Origin: Aphanothece cf. minutissima CCALA 015
Lineage (GTDB): Bacteria > Cyanobacteriota > Cyanobacteriia > PCC-6307 > Cyanobiaceae
Direction of reading: 5' to 3'
Length of the DNA stretch: 64,000 nucleotides
Assembly (NCBI GenBank): GCA_003003925.1
Contig: PVWP01000006.1
Location: 1 to 64,000, forward strand
The notes under the pieces were generated by a model that did not search any database, was not told the DNA's origin, and saw only the letters and a program-made list of their open reading frames with translations. Every line of letters begins with the position of its first letter. The stretch's first letter is position 1. A program made the position numbers and the translations under genes. Below, piece after piece: positions 17,839-26,346 of this stretch.

Positions 17839-19263
17839 ATGGTGACCAGCGCCTCCCCGGCGACCGATCCGGTCGCTCCCCTTTCCGCGGCCCCGATCGC
17901 CTCCGGAGGTCCCTTCGAGCAGGGAGCCGATCCGCTCAGCCCCAACCGCAACCTGGCTCCGCTCACCGCCCGCCTCGATGCCCTGGGCCGCCTGGAGGTG
18001 GGGGGATGCCTGCTGAGCGACCTGGCGCGCACCTACGGCACGCCGCTCTACGTGCTCGATGAGGCCAGCCTGCGGGCCACCTGCCGGGCCTACCGGGAGG
18101 CCCTGGACGCCCACTACCCCGGCGAGGCCTTGGCCCTCTACGCCTCCAAGGCCAACAGTTCCCTGGCGATCACGGCCCTGGTGGCTGCCGAGGGCCTGGG
18201 CCTCGATGCGGTTTCGGCCGGGGAGCTGCTCACGGCGCTGCAGGGCGGCATGCCGGCCGAGCGGATCGTCTTCCACGGCAACAACAAATCCGCCGAGGAG
18301 CTGCAGCTCGCCGTCGACCGCGGCGTGACGGTGATCCTCGACAACTGGAACGACATCAGCCTGCTCGCCACCCTGGCGGCCGGGCGGCCCGCGCCGGTGC
18401 GGGTGCTGGTGCGGTTCACCCCGGGCATCGAGTGCCACACCCACGAGTACATCCGCACCGGCCACCTCGACAGCAAATTCGGCTTCGACCCCGACCAGCT
18501 GGAGGCCGTGCTGCGCCACCTGGCCGGCTGCCCCTGGGCGCGGGTGGATGGCCTGCATGCCCACATCGGCTCCCAGATCTTCGAGCTGGAACCCCACCGC
18601 GACCTGGCCGGGGTGATGGCCGAGGCCCTGGGCCTGGCCCGTTCCCTCGGCCACCCCTGCGGCGACCTCAACGTCGGCGGCGGCCTCGGCATCCGCTATG
18701 TGGGCTCCGATGATCCGCCGAGCATCCAGGAGTGGGTGCGGGTGGTGGCGACGGCGGTGGCCGAGGCCTGCGGCCAGCGCCAGCTGGCCCTGCCGCGGCT
18801 GCTGTGCGAACCCGGCCGCTCCCTGGTGGCGACGGCGGGGCTGACGCTCTACACCCTGGGCAGCCGCAAGGAGATCCCCGGCTTGCGCACCTACCTCTCG
18901 GTGGATGGCGGCATGAGCGACAACCCGCGGCCGATCACCTATCAGTCGCTGTACACCGCGGTGCTGGCCGACCGGCCGCTGGCGGAGGCCACCGAGGCGG
19001 TCACCGTGGCCGGCAAGCACTGCGAGTCCGGCGACGTGCTGCTCCACGACGTCCGCCTGCCGCTCACCAGCCCGGGCGACGTGCTCGCCGTGTTCGCCAC
19101 CGGCGCCTACAACGCGTCGATGGGCTCCAACTACAACCGCATCCCCCGGCCGGCGGCGGTGCTCGTTCACGACGGCGTGGCCGAGGTGGTGCAGCGGCGC
19201 GAGCAGCCGGAAGACCTACTGCGCTACGACGTCCTGCCCCACCGGCTCCTGCCGGTATCCTGA
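17839..19263 (+). CDS. lysA: Diaminopimelate decarboxylase
   Basis: A 474-residue fold-type III PLP enzyme, the last step of lysine synthesis from meso-diaminopimelate. The PLP lysine is in LALYASKANSS (near residue 102), HIGSQIFE and GGGLGIRY lie in the barrel, and the C-terminal active-site motif CESGDVL is present. The N-terminus is about 45 residues longer than the minimum, and the ATG at 17839 was chosen because the frame upstream overlaps rimI and reads poorly. As diaminopimelate is also a peptidoglycan component in cyanobacteria, the enzyme sits at the split between wall and lysine. It heads the run lysA-cdaA-uppS-bioB-trhO. Confidence 0.93.
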   Translation: MVTSASPATDPVAPLSAAPIASGGPFEQGADPLSPNRNLAPLTARLDALGRLEVGGCLLSDLARTYGTPLYVLDEASLRATCRAYREALDAHYPGEALALYASKANSSLAITALVAAEGLGLDAVSAGELLTALQGGMPAERIVFHGNNKSAEELQLAVDRGVTVILDNWNDISLLATLAAGRPAPVRVLVRFTPGIECHTHEYIRTGHLDSKFGFDPDQLEAVLRHLAGCPWARVDGLHAHIGSQIFELEPHRDLAGVMAEALGLARSLGHPCGDLNVGGGLGIRYVGSDDPPSIQEWVRVVATAVAEACGQRQLALPRLLCEPGRSLVATAGLTLYTLGSRKEIPGLRTYLSVDGGMSDNPRPITYQSLYTAVLADRPLAEATEAVTVAGKHCESGDVLLHDVRLPLTSPGDVLAVFATGAYNASMGSNYNRIPRPAAVLVHDGVAEVVQRREQPEDLLRYDVLPHRLLPVS

Positions 19264-19311
19264 CCGCGTCAGGCGGCCACCCGTTGAACCGGCCTGCCCC
19301 TCCCTTGTGTT

Positions 19312-20127
19312 GTGATCTGGCTGCGGCTCATCGATTTCCGCCTGCTGCTGGATCTCCTGTTCGCTTCCCTGCTCGGGCTGCTCCTGCTCGGACGGGTCAC
19401 GGAAGCGCGCACCCTGTGGCTGCTGCGCGGCTACCTGTTCCTGGTGGCGCTGGCCTGGTTCGTGCAGCGCTACGCCAACCTGCCCCTCACCAGCAGCCTG
19501 GTGGACGCGCTGGTGCTGGCCTGCAGCCTCGCCCTGGCGATCCTGTGGCAGGGGGAACTGCGGCGCCTGATGGAACTGCTGGGCACCGGCCGCCTCGGGG
19601 TGCTGTTCGCCGACCGCAGCCGGGACCAGTTGGCGTCGGGGTCGGTGAGCCTGCTCACCGAGGCGGCCGGGCGTCTGTCCCAGGCGCGCTGCGGGGCCCT
19701 GATCGTGCTCGACTTGGGCAGTGATCTGCGCCCCGAGGACTTCCTCAACCCCGGCATCCGCATCGATGCCCAGCTCTCCGTCGACCTGCTGCTCAACCTC
19801 TTCGCGGTGGACACCCCCCTGCACGACGGGGCGGTGCTTGTCCAGAAGAACCGCATCGTGGCGGCCGGGGTGATCCTGCCCCTCTCCCGCCAGGGCCTGA
19901 ACCGCTACGGCACCCGCCACCTGGCCGCCATGGGACTGACCGAGCGCCACGACGGCTGTTTCTGCATCGTCGTCTCCGAGGAGACGGGCACCCTGTCGCT
20001 CGCCTCCCAGGGCCGGCTGGAGCGGCCGATCACCAGCAGCCGCCTTCACGACCTGCTCACCGACGCCCTGGCCTCCGCTCCCACGGGGCGTAGCGTGGCG
20101 GCGGACCCGCCGGAACATCGCGGATGA
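19312..20127 (+). CDS. cdaA: Membrane diadenylate cyclase (c-di-AMP synthase)
   Basis: A 271-residue protein with three N-terminal membrane helices (about residues 8-28, 36-54 and 60-80) and a DisA_N catalytic domain. The two motifs needed for catalysis are visible: DGA in PLHDGAVLV (near 173-175) and RHL in [16 protein letters not shown] (near 201), where many members have RHR. It makes the second messenger c-di-AMP from two ATP. In cyanobacteria c-di-AMP is linked to osmotic balance, carbon control and day-night survival. It starts with GTG 19312, 48 bases after lysA, and its stop overlaps the uppS start by four bases (ATGA). Confidence 0.92.
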   Translation: MIWLRLIDFRLLLDLLFASLLGLLLLGRVTEARTLWLLRGYLFLVALAWFVQRYANLPLTSSLVDALVLACSLALAILWQGELRRLMELLGTGRLGVLFADRSRDQLASGSVSLLTEAAGRLSQARCGALIVLDLGSDLRPEDFLNPGIRIDAQLSVDLLLNLFAVDTPLHDGAVLVQKNRIVAAGVILPLSRQGLNRYGTRHLAAMGLTERHDGCFCIVVSEETGTLSLASQGRLERPITSSRLHDLLTDALASAPTGRSVAADPPEHRG

Positions 20128-20912
20128 GTCGCGCCCTGGCGACCACTCCATCGTCCGATCCCGACCAGCTGCCCGCCCAGCTGGATCCGGCTCGGCTGCC
20201 CCGCCACGTGGCGGTGATCATGGACGGCAACGGCCGCTGGGCCCGTCAGCGGGGGCTGCCCCGGGCCATGGGCCACCGGGCCGGGGTGGAGGTTCTGAAA
20301 CGCACCCTGCGCCACTGCAGCGACTGGGGCATCGGCGCCCTCACCGCCTACGCCTTCTCCACCGAGAACTGGACCCGGCCGGGCGAGGAGGTGGCCTTCC
20401 TGATGGCCCTGTTCGAACGGGTGCTGGCCAAGGAGCTCGAGGCCCTCGAGCGTCAGCAGGTGCGCATCCGCTTCCTCGGCGATCTGGAGCCCCTGCCGGA
20501 GGGTCTGAAGGTCCTGATCAACGACGCCACCGAGCGCACGGCCGGCAACAGCGGCATCCACTTCAACGTCTGCACCAACTACGGCGGCCGCAGCGAGCTG
20601 GTGCGGGCGGCCCGCCGCCTGGCCGATCGGGCCGCCCGCGGCGAGCTCGACCCCGCCAGCATCGACGAGGAGCTGTTCGCCTCCGAACTGTTCACCGCCG
20701 GCGATGCCGACCCCGACCTGCTGATCCGCACCAGCGGCGAGCAGCGCATCAGCAACTTCCTGCTCTGGCAGCTGGCCTACGCCGAGCTGCACATCACCGA
20801 GGTGCTCTGGCCCGACTTCGACACCGAGGCCCTGCTGGCGGCGCTGCTGGATTATCAGGGGCGCCAGCGCCGCTTCGGTGGCGTCCAGAACGGTGTGGAG
20901 AACGCCCCATGA
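20124..20912 (+). CDS. uppS: Isoprenyl transferase (undecaprenyl diphosphate synthase family)
   Basis: A 262-residue cis-prenyltransferase. The catalytic N-terminal motif is [16 protein letters not shown] (about residues 30-45) with the essential Asp, the second conserved block is [11 protein letters not shown], and the C-terminal substrate-binding block is [24 protein letters not shown]. It makes the lipid carrier for peptidoglycan and other surface polysaccharides. Its ATG overlaps the cdaA stop and its TGA overlaps the bioB ATG, so translation of the three is probably coupled. Confidence 0.95.
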   Translation: MSRALATTPSSDPDQLPAQLDPARLPRHVAVIMDGNGRWARQRGLPRAMGHRAGVEVLKRTLRHCSDWGIGALTAYAFSTENWTRPGEEVAFLMALFERVLAKELEALERQQVRIRFLGDLEPLPEGLKVLINDATERTAGNSGIHFNVCTNYGGRSELVRAARRLADRAARGELDPASIDEELFASELFTAGDADPDLLIRTSGEQRISNFLLWQLAYAELHITEVLWPDFDTEALLAALLDYQGRQRRFGGVQNGVENAP

Positions 20913-21904
20913 CCCTGCGCCACGACTGGTCCCGCCAGGAGATCCAGGACCTGCTCGACCTGCCCCTGGTGGATCTGCTCTGGCAGGCCCAGGCGGTGCA
21001 CCGCCGCGCCAACCCCGGCTACCACGTGCAGCTGGCCTCGCTGCTGAGCGTCAAGACCGGGGGCTGCGAGGAGGACTGCGCCTACTGCCCCCAGTCGATG
21101 CACCACCCCAGCGACGTGGGCGGCCGGCCGGAGCTGGCGGTGGAGCCGGTCCTGGAGCGCGCCCGGCAGGCCAAGGCGGCCGGCGCCCACCGCTTCTGCA
21201 TGGGCTGGGCCTGGCGGGAGATCCGGGATGGTGCCCCGTTCGAGGCCATGCTCGCCATGGTGCGGGGGGTGCGGGAGCTGGGGCTGGAGGCTTGCGTCAC
21301 CGCCGGCATGCTCACGGACGGCCAGGCGGCCAGGCTGGCGGAGGCGGGACTGACCGCCTACAACCACAACCTGGACACCAGCCCCGAGCACTACGACCGG
21401 ATCATCTCCACCCGCACCTACCAGGAGCGGCTCGACACCCTGCAGCGGGTGAGGAGCGCCGGCATCGACCTCTGCTGCGGCGGCATCATCGGCATGGGCG
21501 AGACGCCGGACGACCGGGCCGCCCTGCTGCAGGTGCTGGCCTGCCTGGATCCCCATCCCGAGAGCGTGCCGATCAATGCCCTGGTGGCCGTGGAGGGCAC
21601 TCCGCTGGAGAACCGGCCGCCGGTCGACCCCCTGGAGCTGGTACGCATGGTCGCCACCGCCCGCATCCTCATGCCCCACAGCCGGGTGCGGCTCAGCGCG
21701 GGGCGCGAGCAGCTGGGACGGGAGGCCCAGATCCTCTGCCTGCTGGCGGGGGCCGATTCGATCTTCTACGGCGACACCCTGCTCACCACCTCCAACCCGG
21801 CGGTAGCCAGCGACCGGGAGCTGCTGCGGGCCGCCGGGGTGCGGGTGCAGCTGGAGGGGCAGCCCGCCCCGGCCGCTCCCGCCACCGCCATCGCCGGCCG
21901 CTGA
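20909..21904 (+). CDS. bioB: Biotin synthase
   Basis: A 331-residue radical SAM enzyme that inserts sulphur into dethiobiotin. The radical SAM cluster ligands are Cys53, Cys57 and Cys60 in [13 protein letters not shown]. Other family blocks are [10 protein letters not shown] and YNHNLDTS. Length is normal for the family. The start overlaps the uppS stop by four bases. No other biotin gene is in the window, so its grouping here probably reflects operon history more than pathway. Confidence 0.95.
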   Translation: MTLRHDWSRQEIQDLLDLPLVDLLWQAQAVHRRANPGYHVQLASLLSVKTGGCEEDCAYCPQSMHHPSDVGGRPELAVEPVLERARQAKAAGAHRFCMGWAWREIRDGAPFEAMLAMVRGVRELGLEACVTAGMLTDGQAARLAEAGLTAYNHNLDTSPEHYDRIISTRTYQERLDTLQRVRSAGIDLCCGGIIGMGETPDDRAALLQVLACLDPHPESVPINALVAVEGTPLENRPPVDPLELVRMVATARILMPHSRVRLSAGREQLGREAQILCLLAGADSIFYGDTLLTTSNPAVASDRELLRAAGVRVQLEGQPAPAAPATAIAGR

Positions 21905-21906
21905 GG

Positions 21907-22845
21907 GTGCAGGTCGCCAGCTTCTACCGGTTCGTCCCCTTTGGCAGCGAGGAATTGCCGCTCTGGCGGGCCCGGCTGCTGGCCCTGGGCAGCGAGGCCG
22001 GCCTGAAGGGCACGGTGCTGCTGGCGCGCGAGGGCATCAACGGCACGGTCTGCGGACCGGCCTCCGCCGTGGCCGCCCTGCTGGCGCTGCTGGAGGCCGA
22101 TCCCCGCCTGGCCAGCCTGGAGGTCAAGCGCAGTGAGGCCACCGGAGCGGTGTTCCACCGCTTCAAGGTGCGCCTCAAAAGCGAGATCGTGACGATGGCC
22201 GAACCTTCGGCCCAGCCGGCCCTGGGCACGGGAATCCCGGTGCCCCCTGCACACTGGAACGCCCTGCTGGATGACCCCGACACCCTGACCATCGACACCC
22301 GCAACCACTACGAGGTGGCCCTGGGCAGCTTCGCCGGCGCCATCGACCCCGGCACCGAGAACTTCAGCGACTTCCCCGCCTGGGTGGAGCGGCACCTGCG
22401 GCCCCTGGTGGCCCAGCGGCGGCCGCAGCGGCTGGCCCTGTTCTGCACCGGCGGCATCCGCTGCGAGAAGGCCACCGCCCACCTGCTGAACCAGGGCTTC
22501 GACAACGTGCTGCAGCTGCAGGGGGGGATCCTCAACTACCTGGAGCAGGTGCCGGAAGCGGAGAGCCGCTGGCACGGCGAGTGCTACGTGTTCGACCAGC
22601 GGGTCGCCCTCGACCACCGCCTGCAGCCGGGGACCTACCACGTGTGCCATGCCTGCGGCCTGCCCCTGGCTCCCGCCGACCTGGGCCTGGAGAGCTACGT
22701 GGCCGGGGTGAGCTGCCGCCACTGCATCGATCGCTTCTCTGACGCCGACCGGGAGCGGTTCGCCGAACGCCAGCGCCAGATGCGGCGCGCCGAGGCTTCC
22801 GGTGTGGCCCATATCGGACGGGTGATGCCCACCCTGGGCGGCTGA
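21907..22845 (+). CDS. trhO: Rhodanese-type tRNA uridine 5-hydroxylase (TrhO/YceA family)
   Basis: A 312-residue protein with an N-terminal ferredoxin-like UPF0176 domain (FYRFVPFGSEELPLWRARL; LLAREGINGTVCG), a rhodanese domain with the active-site loop CTGGIRC (Cys180 to Cys186), and a C-terminal Cys pair region HVCHACGLPL and SCRHCIDRF. This matches TrhO, which installs the 5-hydroxyl on tRNA wobble uridine in an oxygen-dependent way. The gene starts with GTG, only two bases after the bioB stop, and no better start is seen. Confidence 0.9.
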   Translation: MQVASFYRFVPFGSEELPLWRARLLALGSEAGLKGTVLLAREGINGTVCGPASAVAALLALLEADPRLASLEVKRSEATGAVFHRFKVRLKSEIVTMAEPSAQPALGTGIPVPPAHWNALLDDPDTLTIDTRNHYEVALGSFAGAIDPGTENFSDFPAWVERHLRPLVAQRRPQRLALFCTGGIRCEKATAHLLNQGFDNVLQLQGGILNYLEQVPEAESRWHGECYVFDQRVALDHRLQPGTYHVCHACGLPLAPADLGLESYVAGVSCRHCIDRFSDADRERFAERQRQMRRAEASGVAHIGRVMPTLGG

Positions 22846-22849
22846 GCGG

Positions 22850-23881
22850 ATGGCGCCGCGCCTGCCCATCCTGTACAGCTTCCGCCGCTGCCCCTACGCC
22901 ATCCGGGCCCGGCTGGCCCTGGCGGCGGCGGGGCTGACGCCGGGGCTGGATCTGGAGCTGCGGGAGGTGCACCTGGGGCGCAAGCCCCCCGAGTTGCTGG
23001 AGGCCTCCCCCGCCGCGACCGTGCCGGCCCTGGTGCTGACGCCCGACGCCGGCCCCGATCCCCAGGGCGGCGGCCGGGTGCTGCCGGACAGCCTGGCGGT
23101 GATGGCCTGGGCCCTGGACCGCCACGATCCCGGCGACCTGCGGCGCCTGGGGAGCAGCAAGGCCGCTGGGCAGGAGCGGGCCCGGATCGCCGCCCTGATC
23201 GAGCAGAACGATGGGGCCTTCAAGCACCATCTCGACCGCTTCAAGTACGCCCACCGCCATCCCGGCGCCGACCGGGAGCAGCATCGCGGGGCCGCGCTGT
23301 CGATCCTGCGGGACTGGAGCGCCGCCCTTGGGCCGGAGGGCTGGCTGGTGGGGGGGCGGCCATCCCTGGCCGACCTGGCCCTGCTGCCCTTCGTGCGCCA
23401 GTTCCGTCTCGCCGATCCCGAGGGGTTCGACCAGCTGGGCGATCTGGCTCCGCTGCAGTGCTGGCTGCATCGCTTCCTTGAGGGGCCCGAGCTGGCCGCG
23501 GTGATGGCCGGGGCCTGGGCGCCCCGGCGGCCCTGGCGCTCCGGGCAGTGGATCTATCACCTGGCCCTGGCCGACGACTGGCGGGAGGCCAAGACCCGCG
23601 GGGTGTACGAGCGCTCGACCCGCGGCCAGTCGCTGCAGGAGGTGGGCTTCATCCATGCCAGCGGGGCCGACCAGGTGGAGGGCACCCACGGGCGCTTCTA
23701 CGCCGATGCGGGGGAGGTGCTGCTGCTGACCATCGACCCACGGCGCCTGACCGCGCCGCTGCGATGGGAGCCGGCCCCGGAGAGCGGCGAAAGCTTCCCC
23801 CATATCCACGGACCGCTGCCGCTGGAGGCGGTGCTGGCCGCCGAGCCTTACCCGCCGCCGCCGGACAGCGCACCATGCTGA
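22850..23881 (+). CDS. Glutathione S-transferase fused to a DUF952 domain
   Basis: A 343-residue two-domain protein. Residues 1-225 are GST-like: the thioredoxin-fold N-terminus reads LYSFRRCPYAIRARLAL with a CPYA active-site motif (Cys14), followed by an all-helical C-terminal domain with WLVGGRPSLADLALLPF. From about residue 233 the chain continues into a DUF952 domain (WIYHLALADDWREAK, then VGFIHASGADQV and FPHIHGPLPLEAVL). DUF952 is a small domain of unknown function. The fused form is open throughout, with no sign of frameshift. It starts four bases after trhO and overlaps the next gene by seven bases. Confidence 0.85.
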   Translation: MAPRLPILYSFRRCPYAIRARLALAAAGLTPGLDLELREVHLGRKPPELLEASPAATVPALVLTPDAGPDPQGGGRVLPDSLAVMAWALDRHDPGDLRRLGSSKAAGQERARIAALIEQNDGAFKHHLDRFKYAHRHPGADREQHRGAALSILRDWSAALGPEGWLVGGRPSLADLALLPFVRQFRLADPEGFDQLGDLAPLQCWLHRFLEGPELAAVMAGAWAPRRPWRSGQWIYHLALADDWREAKTRGVYERSTRGQSLQEVGFIHASGADQVEGTHGRFYADAGEVLLLTIDPRRLTAPLRWEPAPESGESFPHIHGPLPLEAVLAAEPYPPPPDSAPC

Positions 23882-24375
23882 ACCTGGAGGTTCTGGAGCG
23901 GCAGGCCCGGGAGCGCGGCCTGCTGCTGCGGCTGCAGGTGCAGGGGATGGCGGGGGTGCGGGGACTGCGGGTGGCGGTGGCGCGCCCCCGGCCGGAGCAG
24001 CCGCCCCTGCTGCTGGGGGAGCTCAAGGGGTGGTGCCTGCCGCTGGCCGATGGCCTGCGGCTCGACACGATGCGGGTGCAGGGGGAGCGCAGCGAAGCCG
24101 TGGGGCCGCTGATCTGGGCCGCCACCTTCGCCTGGTCCCTCGAGGAAACGCCCTGCCGCTCGGCGCGCCTGCTGGCGATCCGCGATGGGGAGCGCCAGCA
24201 CCGGCGGCTGGTGCGCTACTTCCGGCGGCTCGGCTTCACGCCGCTGCGGGAGCTGGGCGGCGGCCCGCTGGATCTGGCCCCGCGGCTGGTCTGGGGTGGG
24301 GCGGGGCTGCTGATGCGGGGCGACTGCGACGAAGGCCTGCGCCGCAGCGCCCGCTGGCTGACGTCCCTCCGGTGA
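23875..24375 (+). CDS. Conserved-looking protein, possibly GNAT-like
   Basis: A 166-residue soluble protein starting at ATG 23875 and overlapping the GST-DUF952 gene by seven bases. The middle shows strands such as LRVAVARP and LLLGELKGWCLPLADGLRLDTMRV; the second half has SARLLAIRDGERQHRRLVRYFRRLGF, which looks like the C-terminal helix and beta bulge of GNAT acetyltransferases (the YFRRLGF pattern). The acetyl-CoA loop RxxGxG is not clear, so an acetyltransferase role is only a suggestion. It is probably the last gene of the lysA run. Confidence 0.7.
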   Translation: MLNLEVLERQARERGLLLRLQVQGMAGVRGLRVAVARPRPEQPPLLLGELKGWCLPLADGLRLDTMRVQGERSEAVGPLIWAATFAWSLEETPCRSARLLAIRDGERQHRRLVRYFRRLGFTPLRELGGGPLDLAPRLVWGGAGLLMRGDCDEGLRRSARWLTSLR

Positions 24376-24379
24376 CATC

Positions 24380-24385
24380 TACGTT
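24380..24385 (+). promoter_or_regulatory. Possible -10 element (TACGTT) before the glucanase-like gene
   Basis: A TAnnnT hexamer 29 bases before the start codon. No -35 element is evident. The same hexamer lies before clpB, which is the main reason for listing it. Confidence 0.25.
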
Positions 24386-24408
24386 GGATCCGGGTATCGA
24401 GCTGGACC

Positions 24409-25998
24409 ATGGCCACCGCCTCCCTGACGATCAACAACCAGTCGGGAGGCAGCCTCTACTACTACGTCGTCGGGCCAGGGTTCAGCGTTGAGCCGCTCCA
24501 GCCCGGCCAGAGCAACAGCCTCTCCCCGGGTCTGAACAATGTTCCGATCCTGGCGGCTCCTCAGATGAGGATCTACGTCTCGAGCTCCGCCACACTGTTC
24601 GCCAACCCTGGCCAGGAACCGATCGGCTGGAACATCACAGCGCCCTTCTCCTTCTACGAATACACGATCGATGGCAGCGGCTTTTCCGCTGATATGTCGT
24701 ATATCGACGACTGGGCCTATCCGATCCAGACCAACATCACCGACAGCAGCGGAAGCGTCCACAATTTCGGCTTTCTGAACGCGGCCGCGATCGCCATGGA
24801 TTTCGCCGCCCTGCCACCGGGCGGATTCACCACCAGTGCCGCCTCTGGGAAGGGTGTCGGGACAGCATCGAATCTCTGGGATGCCCCGAACCGGCGATTC
24901 GTCGGCCCGATGCGGCTCTGGCAGCAGCAGGTGATCATGGCCAACGCCGTGCAGAAGGGGCTACCGGCCTACTGGCCGCCGAATGCTCCCGCGGGCTGGA
25001 TCCAGTTCCTCGAGGAGGTCCCCTACGGGCCCTCCCCCTTCGGCTACCCGCGCTCCGCCGGCGCCAGCAGCCTCAATCCCCAGCAGACCTATCCCGCCTT
25101 CGGCTTCGATTTCTCCATCAATACCTCCTGGGGCGCCATAAACGGCGGGCAGGGTGCGCAGGTGCCCCAGCCAACGGGCGAGAAATACTATGCCCACAAC
25201 TGGAATGTATGGAACTATGGCTACACCGACGCCGATCCCAGTGCGGACAAACCCAATCCGAACTATTCCTTTGAATCGAATGCCTACACATCCATCCTCC
25301 GCTCCCAGGCGGCGCGGGAGAAGGCAGCCGGCCGACTCCCCGACACCGCCGGAACATCACCAACGGCCGGAAACCCGAACTTCGTCGGCTTCTATACGGC
25401 GTCCAAGGACGACTACTACGGCACGCTCACGGTCGCCGCGATCGCCAATGTCAGCCTCACCATCGGAGCCCTGGCCCCGTCCAGCATCGGCACCAGCGGC
25501 CAGGACAGCATCGTCGGCACTGGCGGCCACGACATCATCTCGGGTGGCTACGGAGCCGACTGGCTGGCTGGCGCCCCCCTGGCCCCGAACTGGTCCGCCC
25601 CCAACAACTTCCGCGACCTGGCCTTCTTCGGTCTGCCCGGAGTGCCGGCCCAGTGGAAAGGTCTGGTGGGCGGTGGCCGCGATACCTTCGTCTATGTCCG
25701 GGCCGACAGCAGCCTCAGCAGCCCCCAGTGGCGCGATGTGATCACCGACTTCGCCGCCGACGACAGGATTGATCTTTCGAGGGTGGACGCCGACAGCCGC
25801 CGGGCTGGCCTCCAGTCCTTCAACTGGATCGGCTCCAGGGCGTTCTACGGGGAGGCGGGCCAGCTGCGGCTGGAGCAGAACCGCCGCCAGAACCACGCCC
25901 TCCTGCAGGGGGATCTCGACGGCAACGGCAGCAGCGACTTCGAAGTGATGCTGATGGGACCGGTCCAGTTCTCGGCCTCCAACCTGATCCTCGCCTGA
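24409..25998 (+). CDS. Probable secreted beta-1,3-glucanase-like protein with RTX-type C-terminus
   Basis: A 529-residue protein without signal peptide. Residues 1-345 resemble the thaumatin-like/GH64 beta-1,3-glucanase fold: it opens with SLTINNQSGGSLYYYVVG, contains FSFYEYTIDGSGFSADMSYID (the DxSYxD pattern of that group) and VGPMRLWQQQVIMANAV. Residues about 355-390 contain a short RTX-like stretch (GTSGQDSIVG, GGYGADWLAG), and the C-terminus is like the serralysin C-terminal domain, with VITDFAADDRIDLSRVDAD and LQGDLDGNGSSDFEVML. This predicts calcium binding and type I secretion. No secretion genes lie near. Catalytic acids cannot be assigned with certainty. Confidence 0.75.
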   Translation: MATASLTINNQSGGSLYYYVVGPGFSVEPLQPGQSNSLSPGLNNVPILAAPQMRIYVSSSATLFANPGQEPIGWNITAPFSFYEYTIDGSGFSADMSYIDDWAYPIQTNITDSSGSVHNFGFLNAAAIAMDFAALPPGGFTTSAASGKGVGTASNLWDAPNRRFVGPMRLWQQQVIMANAVQKGLPAYWPPNAPAGWIQFLEEVPYGPSPFGYPRSAGASSLNPQQTYPAFGFDFSINTSWGAINGGQGAQVPQPTGEKYYAHNWNVWNYGYTDADPSADKPNPNYSFESNAYTSILRSQAAREKAAGRLPDTAGTSPTAGNPNFVGFYTASKDDYYGTLTVAAIANVSLTIGALAPSSIGTSGQDSIVGTGGHDIISGGYGADWLAGAPLAPNWSAPNNFRDLAFFGLPGVPAQWKGLVGGGRDTFVYVRADSSLSSPQWRDVITDFAADDRIDLSRVDADSRRAGLQSFNWIGSRAFYGEAGQLRLEQNRRQNHALLQGDLDGNGSSDFEVMLMGPVQFSASNLILA

Positions 25999-26094
25999 GG
26001 CTGAGCAGAACAACCGAGGAGACCTGCGCTGGGCACCGAGGGGTTCCGGCGGTGAATCAAGGCAGCATCGGCATGGCGTGGTCCCGGGGTCGGA

Positions 26095-26289
26095 TCATGC
26101 GGCGCTGGTGGCGCGCTTCGAGATCGGAACGGGAGCGGAAGCATCCGGGCGGGCGCGGTTGCGGTTGCGGCGGCAGCGCTCGGAGCAGTAGCGCACCTCG
26201 TCCCAGACATCCTTCCACTTCCTGCGCCACTGGAACGGTCGTCCGCAGACCGGGCAGATCTTGGTGGGGCGATCCAGGTGATGGGGCAT
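26095..26289 (-). CDS. DUF2256 small zinc-finger-like protein
   Basis: A 64-residue protein with the DUF2256 signature: KICPVCGRPFQWRRKWKD, then WDEVRYCSERCRRNR. Four Cys in two CxxC pairs (ICPVC and YCSERC) suggest a zinc-binding knuckle. The basic tail after it is low in order. The family is common in bacteria, including cyanobacteria, and has no known function; it is often close to photolyase-related or cryptochrome genes, but none is seen here. The start is placed at ATG 26289; in-frame Met upstream give a Pro-rich extension. Divergent from corA. Confidence 0.88.
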   Translation of the reverse strand: MPHHLDRPTKICPVCGRPFQWRRKWKDVWDEVRYCSERCRRNRNRARPDASAPVPISKRATSAA

Positions 26290-26346
26290 CCGGCCAGGGG
26301 GATGGGGACACCAGCCTGACAAAAGTGAACCCGCCCCCGTGACACG

